From GAS188 sp963794475 (GTDB lineage: Bacteria; Pseudomonadota; Alphaproteobacteria; Rhizobiales; Beijerinckiaceae), in assembly GCA_963794475.1 (NCBI GenBank), contig CAWCDW010000008.1, positions 372,001 through 436,000 on the forward strand: DNA of 64,000 nt, written 5' to 3'. This document shows, piece by piece, positions 53,761 to 62,349 of this stretch; within the stretch, counting starts at the first letter, position 1, and each line of letters opens with the position of its first letter. Below the pieces are notes generated by a model that did no database searches, was not told the origin of the DNA, and was given only the letters and a program-made list of their open reading frames with translations. A program made the translations under genes and the position numbers.

Positions 53761-54531
53761 TCATTCCCCCGGTTGCATGACTTCTTCGTTTGCCAGTGAA
53801 GGCTGGGAAACCGCTTGTTGCCAATTCCAGCCGCCGCGGCTTTCGTTCAGCGTCCGCTGCAGATCCTCGTTCGGCAGCAAGTGCCAGCCGATCACGGCGA
53901 GCAAGCCGCGAATGATCCACCCGAAATCCGACACCAACGTGCGACGCGGGAAGTAGGCGAGATCGATATTTGCTTTCAACGGAAAGAGGTATTCGCAGTA
54001 GAATTTCTCTGGGTCATAATTGTCCGGAAACATTGAGCTTTCGTTCCGAAACAACACCTGATTTGGTCCAAACAGGCCCGGCCTGTATTGCAGAACCCGC
54101 AGGTAAATTCCACTGAAGCAATGCGCGAGCTCCAGGCTCTCCGGGCGCGGCCCCACGATCGACATATCACCCTTGAGGATGTTCCAAAGCTGGGGCAATT
54201 CGTCGAGCTTGGTCTTGCCGAGGAAGCGGCCGAGGCGGGTGAAGCGTGGATCGTTGTCCACCGTCACCAATCCGGAAGATACGCCGCATCGGTTGTGAAA
54301 TTTCTGGAACTTGTAGATCCGGAAATGGCGCCCCCTGAAGCCAAGTCGAAGCTGCGAAAAGAAAATCGGCCGGCTGCCGCCCATCCAAATCGCCAGGATG
54401 ATGGCCAGCATGAGCGGGCTGAACACGATCAGGGCGACGAGCGCGACCGTCACGTCCAAAATACGTCTGACGATATCGGGGGTCCGCGGCGTGCCGCGCT
54501 CCGACGCTGCCGTGAGCTGCATGAGCGTCAT
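53761..54531 (-). CDS. Priming phosphoglycosyltransferase (PglC/WcaJ C-terminal type)
   Basis: A 256-residue monotopic sugar-phosphate transferase. A single membrane helix (LDVTVALVALIVFSPLMLAI) is followed by IFFSQLRLGFRGRHFRIYKF, the catalytic TKLDELPQLWNILKGDMSIV and GPRPE. It would move a sugar-1-phosphate onto undecaprenyl phosphate to start a glycan. Short, PglC-like form without the four extra helices of WcaJ; the C-terminal 70 residues are longer than PglC. The start overlaps the DegT stop as ATGA. Confidence 0.88.
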   Translation of the reverse strand: MTLMQLTAASERGTPRTPDIVRRILDVTVALVALIVFSPLMLAIILAIWMGGSRPIFFSQLRLGFRGRHFRIYKFQKFHNRCGVSSGLVTVDNDPRFTRLGRFLGKTKLDELPQLWNILKGDMSIVGPRPESLELAHCFSGIYLRVLQYRPGLFGPNQVLFRNESSMFPDNYDPEKFYCEYLFPLKANIDLAYFPRRTLVSDFGWIIRGLLAVIGWHLLPNEDLQRTLNESRGGWNWQQAVSQPSLANEEVMQPGE

Positions 54532-55679
54532 GGCAGGGCTTCCGCCAACACGGCGCGATCGAGTGCCTTGGCCAGCGCGGCTGTCACTTTCTCGACGTGG
54601 TGCTCCTCCATTCGCGGATGCAGCGGCAAGGTGAGCTCACGGCGCGCGAACTCTTCGGTGAGCGGCAATGGCGCGCAGGGAAAATTCTGCCGGTAGAAGG
54701 AGGTCTCGTGGATCGGCGGGTAGTGAATGGTCGTCTGAATTTCCGCGTCCCGCAACTCATCGACGACCCGCTGCCGATCGGCCTTCTCGGGCAAAACGAC
54801 CGGCATGATGTGATGCGATGCGAGATGATTCGAGGCCCGATGCCAGGCCGCGAAGGGCAAGTGCAGATCCGGGCATTTGTTGCTGAGCGAGCGCATGTAG
54901 GATTGCGTGAGCTTGCGACGCTTGGCGTTCCATTCGCTCAAGTGCTTGAGCTGCAAGATGCCGATCGCGGCGCGAAACTCGTCCATCCGATAGTTGTAGC
55001 CGAGCATGGTGACGTCGTAGGTCGATATCCGGCTGGAGCGCCGTTGGAAGGTGCCGCTCGTCATGCCGTGCCCGCGCATTTGGCGAATCTTGTCGAGCAC
55101 GTCCTCGTTGGCGGCGAGGACCACCCCGCCCTCGGCCGTCGTCATGTTCTTGTTTCCGTAGAAGCTGAACGCGGCGGCGTCTCCGAAGCTGCCGGCCTGC
55201 TCGGCCCCGGCCGCATGGGCGGCATCCTCGACGAGCAGGAGGCCTCGCGAAGTCGCGAAATCTCGCCAGGCGGCACGATCGACCGTGTAGCCCGCGTAGT
55301 GCATGAGGATCACGGCCTTCGTGCGCGCCGTGCATTTGGCGGCCGCGTCCGCAAGCGACATCACGGGCAGGTTGAGGCCTTCAATGTCGACGAATACCGG
55401 CGTGGCGCCGGCATAAAGCACGCTGTTGGCGGTGGCGACGAATGAAAGCGAGGGCACGAGGACCTCATCGCCACGCCCCACACCCAGACCTTCGAGGATC
55501 AGGTGGAGCGCGGCGGTGCAGGAATTCACGGCGACGCAATCTGAGGCTTCGTGCTGCTCGGCGAAGGCGCATTCGAACGCACGAACGCGATCCCCCATGG
55601 TGATCCAGCCGCTGTCGATGACCTCGGAGAGGGCCGCCTTCTCCTCTTCTCCCAGTATGGGCTCCGCGACCATCAACAT
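54528..55679 (-). CDS. DegT/DnrJ-family PLP sugar aminotransferase
   Basis: A 383-residue PLP enzyme. SCTAALHLILEGLGVGRGDE, SFVATANSVLYAGATPVFVD, LVEDAAHAAGAE and the Schiff-base Lys in FYGNKNMTTAEGGVV define the family. ATG 55679 has AGGAGA seven bases upstream; an open frame further out (55748) is not supported. With the LegB-like dehydratase it would give a 4-amino-4,6-dideoxy sugar (LegC/PglE role). No N-acetyltransferase of the LegH/PglD type lies beside it. Confidence 0.9.
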   Translation of the reverse strand: MLMVAEPILGEEEKAALSEVIDSGWITMGDRVRAFECAFAEQHEASDCVAVNSCTAALHLILEGLGVGRGDEVLVPSLSFVATANSVLYAGATPVFVDIEGLNLPVMSLADAAAKCTARTKAVILMHYAGYTVDRAAWRDFATSRGLLLVEDAAHAAGAEQAGSFGDAAAFSFYGNKNMTTAEGGVVLAANEDVLDKIRQMRGHGMTSGTFQRRSSRISTYDVTMLGYNYRMDEFRAAIGILQLKHLSEWNAKRRKLTQSYMRSLSNKCPDLHLPFAAWHRASNHLASHHIMPVVLPEKADRQRVVDELRDAEIQTTIHYPPIHETSFYRQNFPCAPLPLTEEFARRELTLPLHPRMEEHHVEKVTAALAKALDRAVLAEALP

Positions 55680-55805
55680 CGGTATCTCTCCTTGAAGACG
55701 AAAGGCAACGCTGAGCGTATCGGATGGGCGGCCCTCGGGGACCGGCAAGCCGCCGTCTCGTCGTTTCGAGTGGTCCGGCCTCGACGAGCGATGCCGCCCG
55801 ATTCC

Positions 55806-56525
55806 CTAGGCCGCGGCCACGATCTGGAACGCGGGTGGTTGATCGTCCCAGTTGAGCTCTTGCGCCTGCTGGAAGTCCTGAACCCGCCCGACGTCCAGCC
55901 ACAGCCCATTGTGCTCGAAGGTGTGGACGGGCATCCCGCGATCCATCACACAGAGCATGAGGTCGTCGAAGCCGAAGGGCACGCCCGAGGGGATGTAGTC
56001 GAGCACTTGCGGGTCCATGCAATAGACCCCCATGCTGACCATCTGGGAGAGAATGGGCTTTTCCCTGAATTGGGTGACGCGGCCGTTCTGGCCTTCGATC
56101 ACGCCGTAATCCATTTTGATGGTTCGCGTCGCGGTGGCGATCGTCAAGGCGCTGCCGCGCTGGCGATGATAGGTCGTGAAAGCATTGAAGTTGAGGTCGG
56201 TCAAGACGTCGCCATTGATGACGAGAAATGTGCTGTCCAAACGATCACGCAACAAGCTCAAGGGACCGATCGTGCCGAGCGGTTCTTGCTCCTCGGTGTA
56301 ATTGATCTGCAAATCCCATTGGCTGCCATCGCCGCAAACGGCCTTGATCAAGGCGCCCAGATATCCGGTCGTGATGTAGACATCACGCGTGCCGTTCCTG
56401 CGAAGCCATTTGAGCAACAGCTCGAGAACCGGCTTGGAGCCGACGGGCATAAGTGGCTTTGGCAGCACCATCGTGTAGGGCCGAAGGCGGGTACCCTTGC
56501 CGCCACACTGAATGACCACTTTCAT
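55806..56525 (-). CDS. Sugar-1-phosphate nucleotidyltransferase
   Basis: A 239-residue NTP-transferase. The signature IQCGGKGTRLRPYTMVLPKP and LPKPLMPVGSKPVLELL bind NTP and sugar phosphate; DSTFLVINGDVLTDL holds the metal Asp and FREKPILSQMVSMGVY the sugar site. It lacks the left-handed helix acyltransferase of GlmU. ATG 56525 has AGGAGA upstream (AGGAGAACGAC). The gene order suggests a PtmE-like activation of an amino sugar for the LegB/LegC pair, but base and sugar are not proven. Confidence 0.85.
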   Translation of the reverse strand: MKVVIQCGGKGTRLRPYTMVLPKPLMPVGSKPVLELLLKWLRRNGTRDVYITTGYLGALIKAVCGDGSQWDLQINYTEEQEPLGTIGPLSLLRDRLDSTFLVINGDVLTDLNFNAFTTYHRQRGSALTIATATRTIKMDYGVIEGQNGRVTQFREKPILSQMVSMGVYCMDPQVLDYIPSGVPFGFDDLMLCVMDRGMPVHTFEHNGLWLDVGRVQDFQQAQELNWDDQPPAFQIVAAA

Positions 56526-57199
56526 GTCGTTCTCCTGACCGCTTTACTTGCGGAATCGAGCATTCTATCTTCGTCGTCCAAGTCAGTTCGCAGTATGCGT
56601 TCTGAACGGCCCGGATTCGCAAGCGCCAGCGTTGGATGAAGAGGGGAGTTCGGCCGCTTTCAGGTTCCCCTTAAGTCGTGACCGAGGCAACACGACAACG
56701 CTATATCGGGGCGGGGCGTTTGCGAGGTGATAAAATGCATTACTACCACCTGCTAGAAGTGTTACGGGTGATACTCACTTGTGGGTAGGGTTTCGAAGAG
56801 AAGCGAAGGTCTTCGGGGGGGCTCGCTCAAGCTCTCTAATTTTTTAATATTGCGGCTAGCGTCGCCCCTCGTTGCCGCGCCGATGCGCGGGCGGTCGTCT
56901 CGGTGATTTCAGAGGTGTCGGCCAAAAGCAGATTGCGTTTCGGCAATCGTGCAAGAAAACAAGATGATGCGAGTGATGTCGTTGCCGTCGCCAAGGTCTT
57001 CGCGTCCCGGCGCAGCAGCGAATTCGGACAGGCTTTGAGAGGCATCGCCGACCGAATGCGAAACGCGAATGTCGTCTCCCCCTGATCTTCAACTCGTGGG
57101 CGCCGCGACATGCCTCTTTCGAGATAGTGTCCGGCGGAAACGAAGGCAAATATCGCCGTGCCCGCCCCGTCCTGATTCGAAGCCGCCGAACGAAGCAAA
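56526..57199. other. 674-bp region without a convincing gene
   Basis: It lies upstream of the minus-strand sugar operon and downstream of the minus-strand LysR gene. The first 300 bases (56526-56830) are AT-richer and should carry the operon promoter; I could not fix -35/-10 elements. The rest has an Arg/Ala-rich open frame on the minus strand (56836-57348) that overlaps the LysR end and looks like chance GC-rich openness. Confidence 0.5.
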
Positions 57200-58342
57200 T
57201 CACCCTTCACCGCCGCTGCTACCGAACATGGCTCTTTGAGCATGCGCCGAAGCCGGCAATGGGCCGGGGCCAAGATGCGGCGTGCCACTGCTTTGGCCGG
57301 TGGGGTCTGCGGCGAGAAAGCCTCGTCCGCCGTGCGTCTCGGCGACATCCGCCATCATTGGAACGAGGCCCAGCGGATGGATGAACTCTTCACGAAAACA
57401 AGGAAAGCGCCGCGCATCGAATAGTCTTCGCAGCCAGTCGACGACCACCATATGGCGCTCTGAATTGCGAATATAGGGGTGATAGGTCATCCAAATCTCG
57501 AGCGAGTGGATGATGCCGATGTCCACCGGGACGAAGCGGCCGCCGAACACCAGGGCGTAAGAAGGAAGCCAGCCGATCCCGGCGTCGCGCTCGATGGCAT
57601 AGAGCACGGCCGAGCTCGTGTTGGTGCGCAGCGCAACCATGCCGTCGAGGCTGTCGACGCCGAGCAAGCGCTCGTAAGCGCCTTCCGGGAGAAGCGGCGA
57701 AACCTGCTGCACGAAGCGATGCTGCCGGGCCTCCTCCAAGGATTGGGGAACGCCGTTTCGACGGGCATATTCCTGCGAGGCGAAAGGATAAGTGTGCAGG
57801 TAGCCGAGGCGCGCCGCAAAGAGATCGGGATCGGTCGGCTTGTGAAATTGAATCGAGATGTCGGCCTCGAGCCGCGCGACATCGGTCGAATCCATCGTGC
57901 AGCGCAGCTCCATCGTCATGAGGCGATGGGCCTGGGTGAAGGGCAAGAGCTTGGGCAGCACCCAATAGGTGCCGAGGCCTTCGGTGATCGCGACCCTGAC
58001 GATTCCCCGTAAAGGGTCCTGCCCCACGCTGCTGCGCCGCGCGATGCTCAGCGTGGCGCGTTCCATCGCGCGCACTTCATCGAGCATGAAGCGTCCGTCA
58101 TCGGTGAGCCTCAACCCCTCCTTATCGCGGGCAAAGAGGCGATAGCCCACCGTCCTCTCGAGCCGGTCGAGGGCTCGCGCGATCGTGCTCGCCGAGACGC
58201 CGAGCGTCTCCGAGGCCCGTCGCAAGCTTCCCTGGGCCGTGCAGGAAAGGAAAACCCGCAGATCATCCCAGGAAAGGTCCGGCATGAAAGCCTGTCGCCC
58301 AAGCTCCAAATCTGAAGCACCCTGTGTCAATTTTGGTTGCAT
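57200..58342 (-). CDS. LysR-family transcriptional regulator, long C-terminus
   Basis: A 380-residue regulator. The HTH starts at about residue 20 (MPDLSWDDLRVFLSCTAQGS, SLRRASETLGVSASTIARAL), followed by an effector domain (GIVRVAITEGLGTYWVLPKL). ATG 58342 has AGGGGG upstream; ATG 58285 would give the standard LysR length at the N-terminus. After EFIHPLGL, where relatives usually end, about 55 extra residues of low-complexity sequence follow, perhaps from a lost stop or frameshift. Divergent from the GNAT/isochorismatase-like operon with 82 bases between starts, so likely its regulator. Confidence 0.88.
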   Translation of the reverse strand: MQPKLTQGASDLELGRQAFMPDLSWDDLRVFLSCTAQGSLRRASETLGVSASTIARALDRLERTVGYRLFARDKEGLRLTDDGRFMLDEVRAMERATLSIARRSSVGQDPLRGIVRVAITEGLGTYWVLPKLLPFTQAHRLMTMELRCTMDSTDVARLEADISIQFHKPTDPDLFAARLGYLHTYPFASQEYARRNGVPQSLEEARQHRFVQQVSPLLPEGAYERLLGVDSLDGMVALRTNTSSAVLYAIERDAGIGWLPSYALVFGGRFVPVDIGIIHSLEIWMTYHPYIRNSERHMVVVDWLRRLFDARRFPCFREEFIHPLGLVPMMADVAETHGGRGFLAADPTGQSSGTPHLGPGPLPASAHAQRAMFGSSGGEG

Positions 58343-58424
58343 TCGACGGACCCCCTTTCGCTTATGCTAACGGATCAATGCGAAATTAATCAAATCATAT
58401 GTTATAAGTTTCGGAGGGGGCCTG

Positions 58425-59669
58425 ATGGACGGTCCGATTTTGAAGCATCGACCGTTGGACCTCATCGCACCCAGCCGCCGCTTCACCGTGCGGCCCGCGA
58501 CCCTATCCGAACTTGGGCTGCTGATCGATGCGGCGGCGCCTGAAATCCCGGCCATGAAGGTCATCGAGCCGGCGATCCGCCGGGTGTTTTCCTTCAACCC
58601 CGAGACTATCCTCGCCGTGCTCGACGACAAGAGGTTGGCCGGGGGATTCGCTTTCCTCTACCTCAACGAAACGGGTCTTGAGCGGCTTCTCGAAGGCGCC
58701 TTCTCGGTTGCCGATCCCGACCTTGCTCATCTTGCGGCGCCGGGCGAGGAACCGCGCGGCCTTTACGCCTGGGCGATGTATTTGCCCGGCCAGCGCGTCG
58801 CCGCCATGGGCAATATCATGCAATTCATCCGCCGGCCGGGCTTGGCCGAGGTGGACATGTATGCGCGCCCCGGCACCGTCAAAGGCTGGAAATTCATGGA
58901 GCGGACGGGGTTTGAGCCGGTAGCCGGGGGGCCAAGCGATCTCTTCGTCTATCACCGTCGCGCGCCCACGCCTTTTGCCTCGCCCGTTCATCGGCAGTTG
59001 GCGGGGCTTTCGGAGGCCGTGGCCACCAAGCTTCGCGCGGGCGAGCCCGGCGCGAATGGCGCTGTGCGCGCGCGCCGAATGCAGGTCAAGATCGCGCGCG
59101 GCGCCGACGATCTTCTAATGGTTTACGCGATCCGCGCCGCGGTGTTTCTCGCCGAGCAAGCCTGCCCCTATGCGGAGGAATTCGACGGCAACGATCATTG
59201 CGCGACGCATTTCATCGGCTTTGTAGGCGGTGAGCCGGCGTGCTGCTTGCGGGCCCGCTATTTTGCGGATTTCGTTAAGCTCGAACGGCTCGCGGTTCGC
59301 AAGGAGTTTCGCCGCACGCGCGTGTCCTTCGATGTCGTGCGCACCGCCGTCGAGCACGTGCGGCGCAAGGGCTTCCGCCGCATCTACGGCCATGCGCGCG
59401 AGGGGCTGGAAAAATTTTGGGCGCATTTCGGCGCGAAGCCCCTCGCGCCGGGTCGCGACTTTGTCTTTTCCGACTACCGTTATTCCGAGATGATGGCCGA
59501 ATACGAGGCGCTTCCCGGCGCCATTGGCCTCGAGAGTGGGCCCTATGTGATCGTGCGTCCGGAGGGCGATTGGGATCGTCCGGGCATTCTCGAAAGCTCG
59601 ACCGAAAGAAAGGCTCGCGAGGCACAAGACAATATCGCGCGCAAGCTCAGGTCGGCGGTGGGAACATGA
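58425..59669 (+). CDS. Tandem GNAT acetyltransferase (ElaA-like C-terminal domain)
   Basis: A 414-residue protein with two GNAT-like halves. Residues 20-180 (FTVRPATLSELGLLIDAAAP to WKFMERTGFEPVAGG) look like a degenerate N-terminal GNAT. Residues 205-350 contain an ElaA-type motif, VFLAEQACPYAEEFDGNDHC, then VKLERLAVRKEFRRTRVSFD (acetyl-CoA strand/loop) and YGHAREGLEKFWAHFGAKPL. GGAGG precedes ATG 58425 (GGAGGGGGCCTG). The stop overlaps the next gene start as ATGA. Substrate unknown. Confidence 0.8.
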   Translation: MDGPILKHRPLDLIAPSRRFTVRPATLSELGLLIDAAAPEIPAMKVIEPAIRRVFSFNPETILAVLDDKRLAGGFAFLYLNETGLERLLEGAFSVADPDLAHLAAPGEEPRGLYAWAMYLPGQRVAAMGNIMQFIRRPGLAEVDMYARPGTVKGWKFMERTGFEPVAGGPSDLFVYHRRAPTPFASPVHRQLAGLSEAVATKLRAGEPGANGAVRARRMQVKIARGADDLLMVYAIRAAVFLAEQACPYAEEFDGNDHCATHFIGFVGGEPACCLRARYFADFVKLERLAVRKEFRRTRVSFDVVRTAVEHVRRKGFRRIYGHAREGLEKFWAHFGAKPLAPGRDFVFSDYRYSEMMAEYEALPGAIGLESGPYVIVRPEGDWDRPGILESSTERKAREAQDNIARKLRSAVGT

Positions 59670-60187
59670 ACCTCAATCCATCGCTGAAGCAACTATTTCC
59701 GCGCAGCGCCTTGCTGGTCTCGCTCGATGACGACATGTCGTGCTTCGTCATGTGCAAATGCGCGATGCTGATCGGATGCTGGCATCGCATGCAATGGCCG
59801 ATCGCTTTCCTGCGGCGCACGGCGGCTGATGGAACGGTGACGGGGCGCCACAAGAAGCAGAGCTTCTCGGAAGCCGGCGACCTCGTCTTCGATCTCGCCG
59901 AACCTAGCCCTTGGACCGATCCGCAATTTCGCGAGGTGCTCGCCGATTTCGGCACCGCCTCCGTCACGCTTGCGGGCTCCGGCCTTCATGACGTGCTGCT
60001 CGGCACGGCCATCGGCGCGAGCGCGATCGGCATTCCGGCGACGATCGTGACGGACGCCGTGCAAGGACGAGAGCCGCGCGGTGAAGATGGCGGTCGTTCC
60101 AACGAGACGCTGTTTTCGCTGCTGGAGCCCTTCGCCTTGCTGGCGCCCACGACGGCCTTCGTGTCGACGATGGCGTCGGGCGTTTAG
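59666..60187 (+). CDS. Isochorismatase-fold protein lacking the catalytic Cys
   Basis: A 173-residue protein of the isochorismatase/cysteine hydrolase fold. SALLVSLDDDMSCFVM matches the N-terminal strand with the catalytic Asp region. VTLAGSGLHDVLLGTAIGAS and GIPATIVTDAVQG match the C-terminal motif, in which relatives have ATExCV; here the position reads GLHDVL, without Cys. The hydrolase is therefore probably inactive in the usual sense or uses other chemistry. The coupled GNAT gene and the divergent LysR suggest a small dedicated pathway. Function unknown. Confidence 0.65.
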   Translation: MNLNPSLKQLFPRSALLVSLDDDMSCFVMCKCAMLIGCWHRMQWPIAFLRRTAADGTVTGRHKKQSFSEAGDLVFDLAEPSPWTDPQFREVLADFGTASVTLAGSGLHDVLLGTAIGASAIGIPATIVTDAVQGREPRGEDGGRSNETLFSLLEPFALLAPTTAFVSTMASGV

Positions 60188-60226
60188 TCGGGGTGGCGCG
60201 CGCCCATGAACTTCGAGGGGCGGGCA

Positions 60227-61213
60227 TCACGGCGCCGGCTCGTAGACCCAGATTGCCGCCGGTTCCGCGAATGTCGCCCTCACGGCGAGGAATAGCCGGT
60301 CGAATGACGGGCTGAAGAAGGATGTACGCGCGCCGCGCGGCGTCGGAATGCGTGCGATCCGCTCATATCCTTTTCGCCGTTCGAAAATGTCGAGAAATCC
60401 TTCGCCGCAGCTCACATAAATGCGGTGCCGCTTGGTGTCGACGAAGGCGTCGTCGGCGTCCTCGCAGCTATCGGTTCTCGACAATAGCGCGCCGTCGCCA
60501 AGGTTGAAGCTCAAGAGCTCCGCCGGGCCACGCGTCACGACGAGGAGGCGTCTTTCTTCGTCGTCGATCGCCATGGGAAAGTTTCGACCGGTTTCCCCGA
60601 AGCGCCATCGCGCCTGGGCCGCGAGCTGCGTCTCTTCCAGCAACGCGATATGCCTGCCGTCCGGCACATTCGCGAAGATGCGCGTGCCATCCGTCTGAAA
60701 TCCTTCAGGGTGACCATCGAGAATCGCGACGCCGGTCTTCGCCCGCGTGCGCGGATCGATGGTAGCGATGGCGCCGTTGCCGTAGCCGACCAGCACGCGA
60801 TGACGCTCGGCGTCGACGCGAATATTGTCGGCGTCCTCACCGAGATCGATCTGGCCTGAGGGCTTGAGCTCCGTGCCTTGAAAAAGGCGCACCGAACCAT
60901 CGCCGCCATTGGCGACGTAAAGCGTATCCGTCGAGGGCTCGTAGCCGAGGCCTTGCGGCTCCTTGAGCCCATCGATACGGCGGATGACCTGGCGCTCCTT
61001 GAGACCGATCACGCCCACGCTGTCGTTGCCGAGCTCGGCGACGAACAGGCGCTTGCGGCCAAGGTCGACGGCGAGATGGTCAATCCGGCCACTCACCTTG
61101 CCGAGCGGGATCTTCACCGACAGCCGAAGTGGTGGCTCCTGCGCCGTCGCGGCAGGGATGCCACCCATGAGCGCGAGTCCAAGCAAGGCAAGGGTAGCGA
61201 AACGATGCATCAT
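60227..61213 (-). CDS. Exported YVTN-type beta-propeller protein
   Basis: A 328-residue exported protein. The signal peptide ends near residue 24 (GGIPAATAQEP). Propeller repeats include LAVDLGRKRLFVAELGNDSV, GLGYEPSTDTLYVANGGDGS and IRVDAERHRVLVGYGNGAI, of the YVTN class. No catalytic motif. It converges on the isochorismatase-like gene. It heads downstream of a small exported protein on the same strand but the spacing (about 100 bases) leaves the operon open. Binding role inferred from the fold only. Confidence 0.85.
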   Translation of the reverse strand: MMHRFATLALLGLALMGGIPAATAQEPPLRLSVKIPLGKVSGRIDHLAVDLGRKRLFVAELGNDSVGVIGLKERQVIRRIDGLKEPQGLGYEPSTDTLYVANGGDGSVRLFQGTELKPSGQIDLGEDADNIRVDAERHRVLVGYGNGAIATIDPRTRAKTGVAILDGHPEGFQTDGTRIFANVPDGRHIALLEETQLAAQARWRFGETGRNFPMAIDDEERRLLVVTRGPAELLSFNLGDGALLSRTDSCEDADDAFVDTKRHRIYVSCGEGFLDIFERRKGYERIARIPTPRGARTSFFSPSFDRLFLAVRATFAEPAAIWVYEPAP

Positions 61214-61311
61214 TCAGCTCTTCTTGAGCGGTCGGTTATCGAGCGTCGCGCGCGTTGCGCATGGCGCGCGGGGCGCACGAGCGCGCCGGTGATGACTGCC
61301 TGCGTCGCCGC

Positions 61312-61731
61312 TCACGGATTTCCAGGCCGGGATGTCTGCGGGAAAGAGGGAGGCCTTCCGCCAGTCACTGATCCATAGATCGTGATGTCCGAGGCCTTCT
61401 CGACGAGCTCGACGTCCGAACCCTTCTGCCAAACCGCATAGCAAAGCTCGCCGACGCGCTCGGCGATACAGAGATCGCCGTCGAGGATTTTCCATGTGTT
61501 GGAAACCTTCTTTCCCATGGCGAAGCCGTTAATCTTGCCGTCTGATTCGTAGCGGCTCGAGAAATGCGTGCCATCGGAGAAAGTCTTGCCGACGAAGGTC
61601 GCGTGGATCTCGCGGCCCAAGAGCTTCCGGTATCCTTGGTCGGCCGGGCTACCCGCTTGGGCAGGCAAGGCGCTTGCAAGGTAGGAGGCGGCGGCGAGCA
61701 GGACCGCCGGCCAATTATGTCGGTTCGCCAC
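61312..61731 (-). CDS. Small exported protein, DUF995-like
   Basis: A 139-residue protein. Start is GTG 61731 with GAGGAAG upstream. The signal peptide ends near residue 26 (YLASALPAQAGS). The mature part has KLLGREIHATFVGKTFSDGT and NTWKILDGDLCIAERVGELC, with two Cys 9 residues apart, resembling small periplasmic DUF995-type proteins; this match is from memory of the pattern and tentative. Lies between the YVTN gene and the phosphatase-like gene. Function unknown. Confidence 0.6.
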   Translation of the reverse strand: MANRHNWPAVLLAAASYLASALPAQAGSPADQGYRKLLGREIHATFVGKTFSDGTHFSSRYESDGKINGFAMGKKVSNTWKILDGDLCIAERVGELCYAVWQKGSDVELVEKASDITIYGSVTGGRPPSFPQTSRPGNP

Positions 61732-61761
61732 GGCTCTTCCTCTTGTCGAATCCCCGAAGCC

Positions 61762-62196
61762 TCATCCCGCCCGAATGTTTGCTTCCTGGCCCGCGGTCAG
61801 CCGGTCAAAGAGTTGTTCGACCCGTCTGGTGATGAAGGCATAAGCGATCTCGAAACCGTCGATCACCGCCGGGCAATCATCCCAGCGCTCGACCACCCGA
61901 CGCTCGTCGACGAGACCGAGGGTCTTGAGGTCGCAGCCGAAGGAAACGATGTGGCTTGCTTGCGCGAGCGCCTTTGCGTTCACCTTCTCCGGCACGCGGT
62001 GGCTCGCATCGACGGCGTGCTCCCGCAAGCCTTCGATCACATGCGGTGGAACCTCGGTATCGGGTTCGGGGCCCGAGGTCGTCGCGGCGAGCGCGGCTCC
62101 ACGGGCACGCGCGAGCCCATTCAAATGTTCGGCCGCGATCAGGCTCTTGGCCGAGCCATGCAGGCAGACGAATGCCACGGTTTTCGGTTGCTTCAC
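61762..62196 (-). CDS. Low-molecular-weight phosphatase/ArsC-like protein, CX5K variant
   Basis: A 144-residue protein of the LMW tyrosine phosphatase/arsenate reductase fold. The P-loop is FVCLHGSAKSLIAAEHL: Cys and Ser are in place but the usual Arg of CX5R is Lys. IVSFGCDLKTLG and VERWDDCPAVIDGFE follow, the latter including the DP-loop-like acidic region. GTG 62196 is chosen for AGGAGAGGAAATC upstream; an in-frame ATG at 62325 adds an unrelated stretch. Next to chrA, so an oxyanion-related role is possible; the Lys may weaken catalysis. Confidence 0.7.
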   Translation of the reverse strand: MKQPKTVAFVCLHGSAKSLIAAEHLNGLARARGAALAATTSGPEPDTEVPPHVIEGLREHAVDASHRVPEKVNAKALAQASHIVSFGCDLKTLGLVDERRVVERWDDCPAVIDGFEIAYAFITRRVEQLFDRLTAGQEANIRAG

Positions 62197-62349
62197 GATT
62201 TCCTCTCCTGGTGAAAAATTCAACTCGGGCCGTCGAGCGCCGTCGGTTTGTCGCGAAGCCGGTCGCAGGGAACTTGCCGGCTTCCGCCCGGCAAACCGCG
62301 CCCATGAACGCATCCGCACAATCACCTGGGTAGCGCATGGCTGCTTCTT

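Noticed and set aside
56836..57348. 170-codon minus-strand frame downstream of and overlapping the LysR gene
   Set aside because: Arg/Ala-rich with no domain; overlaps the end of a well-supported gene.
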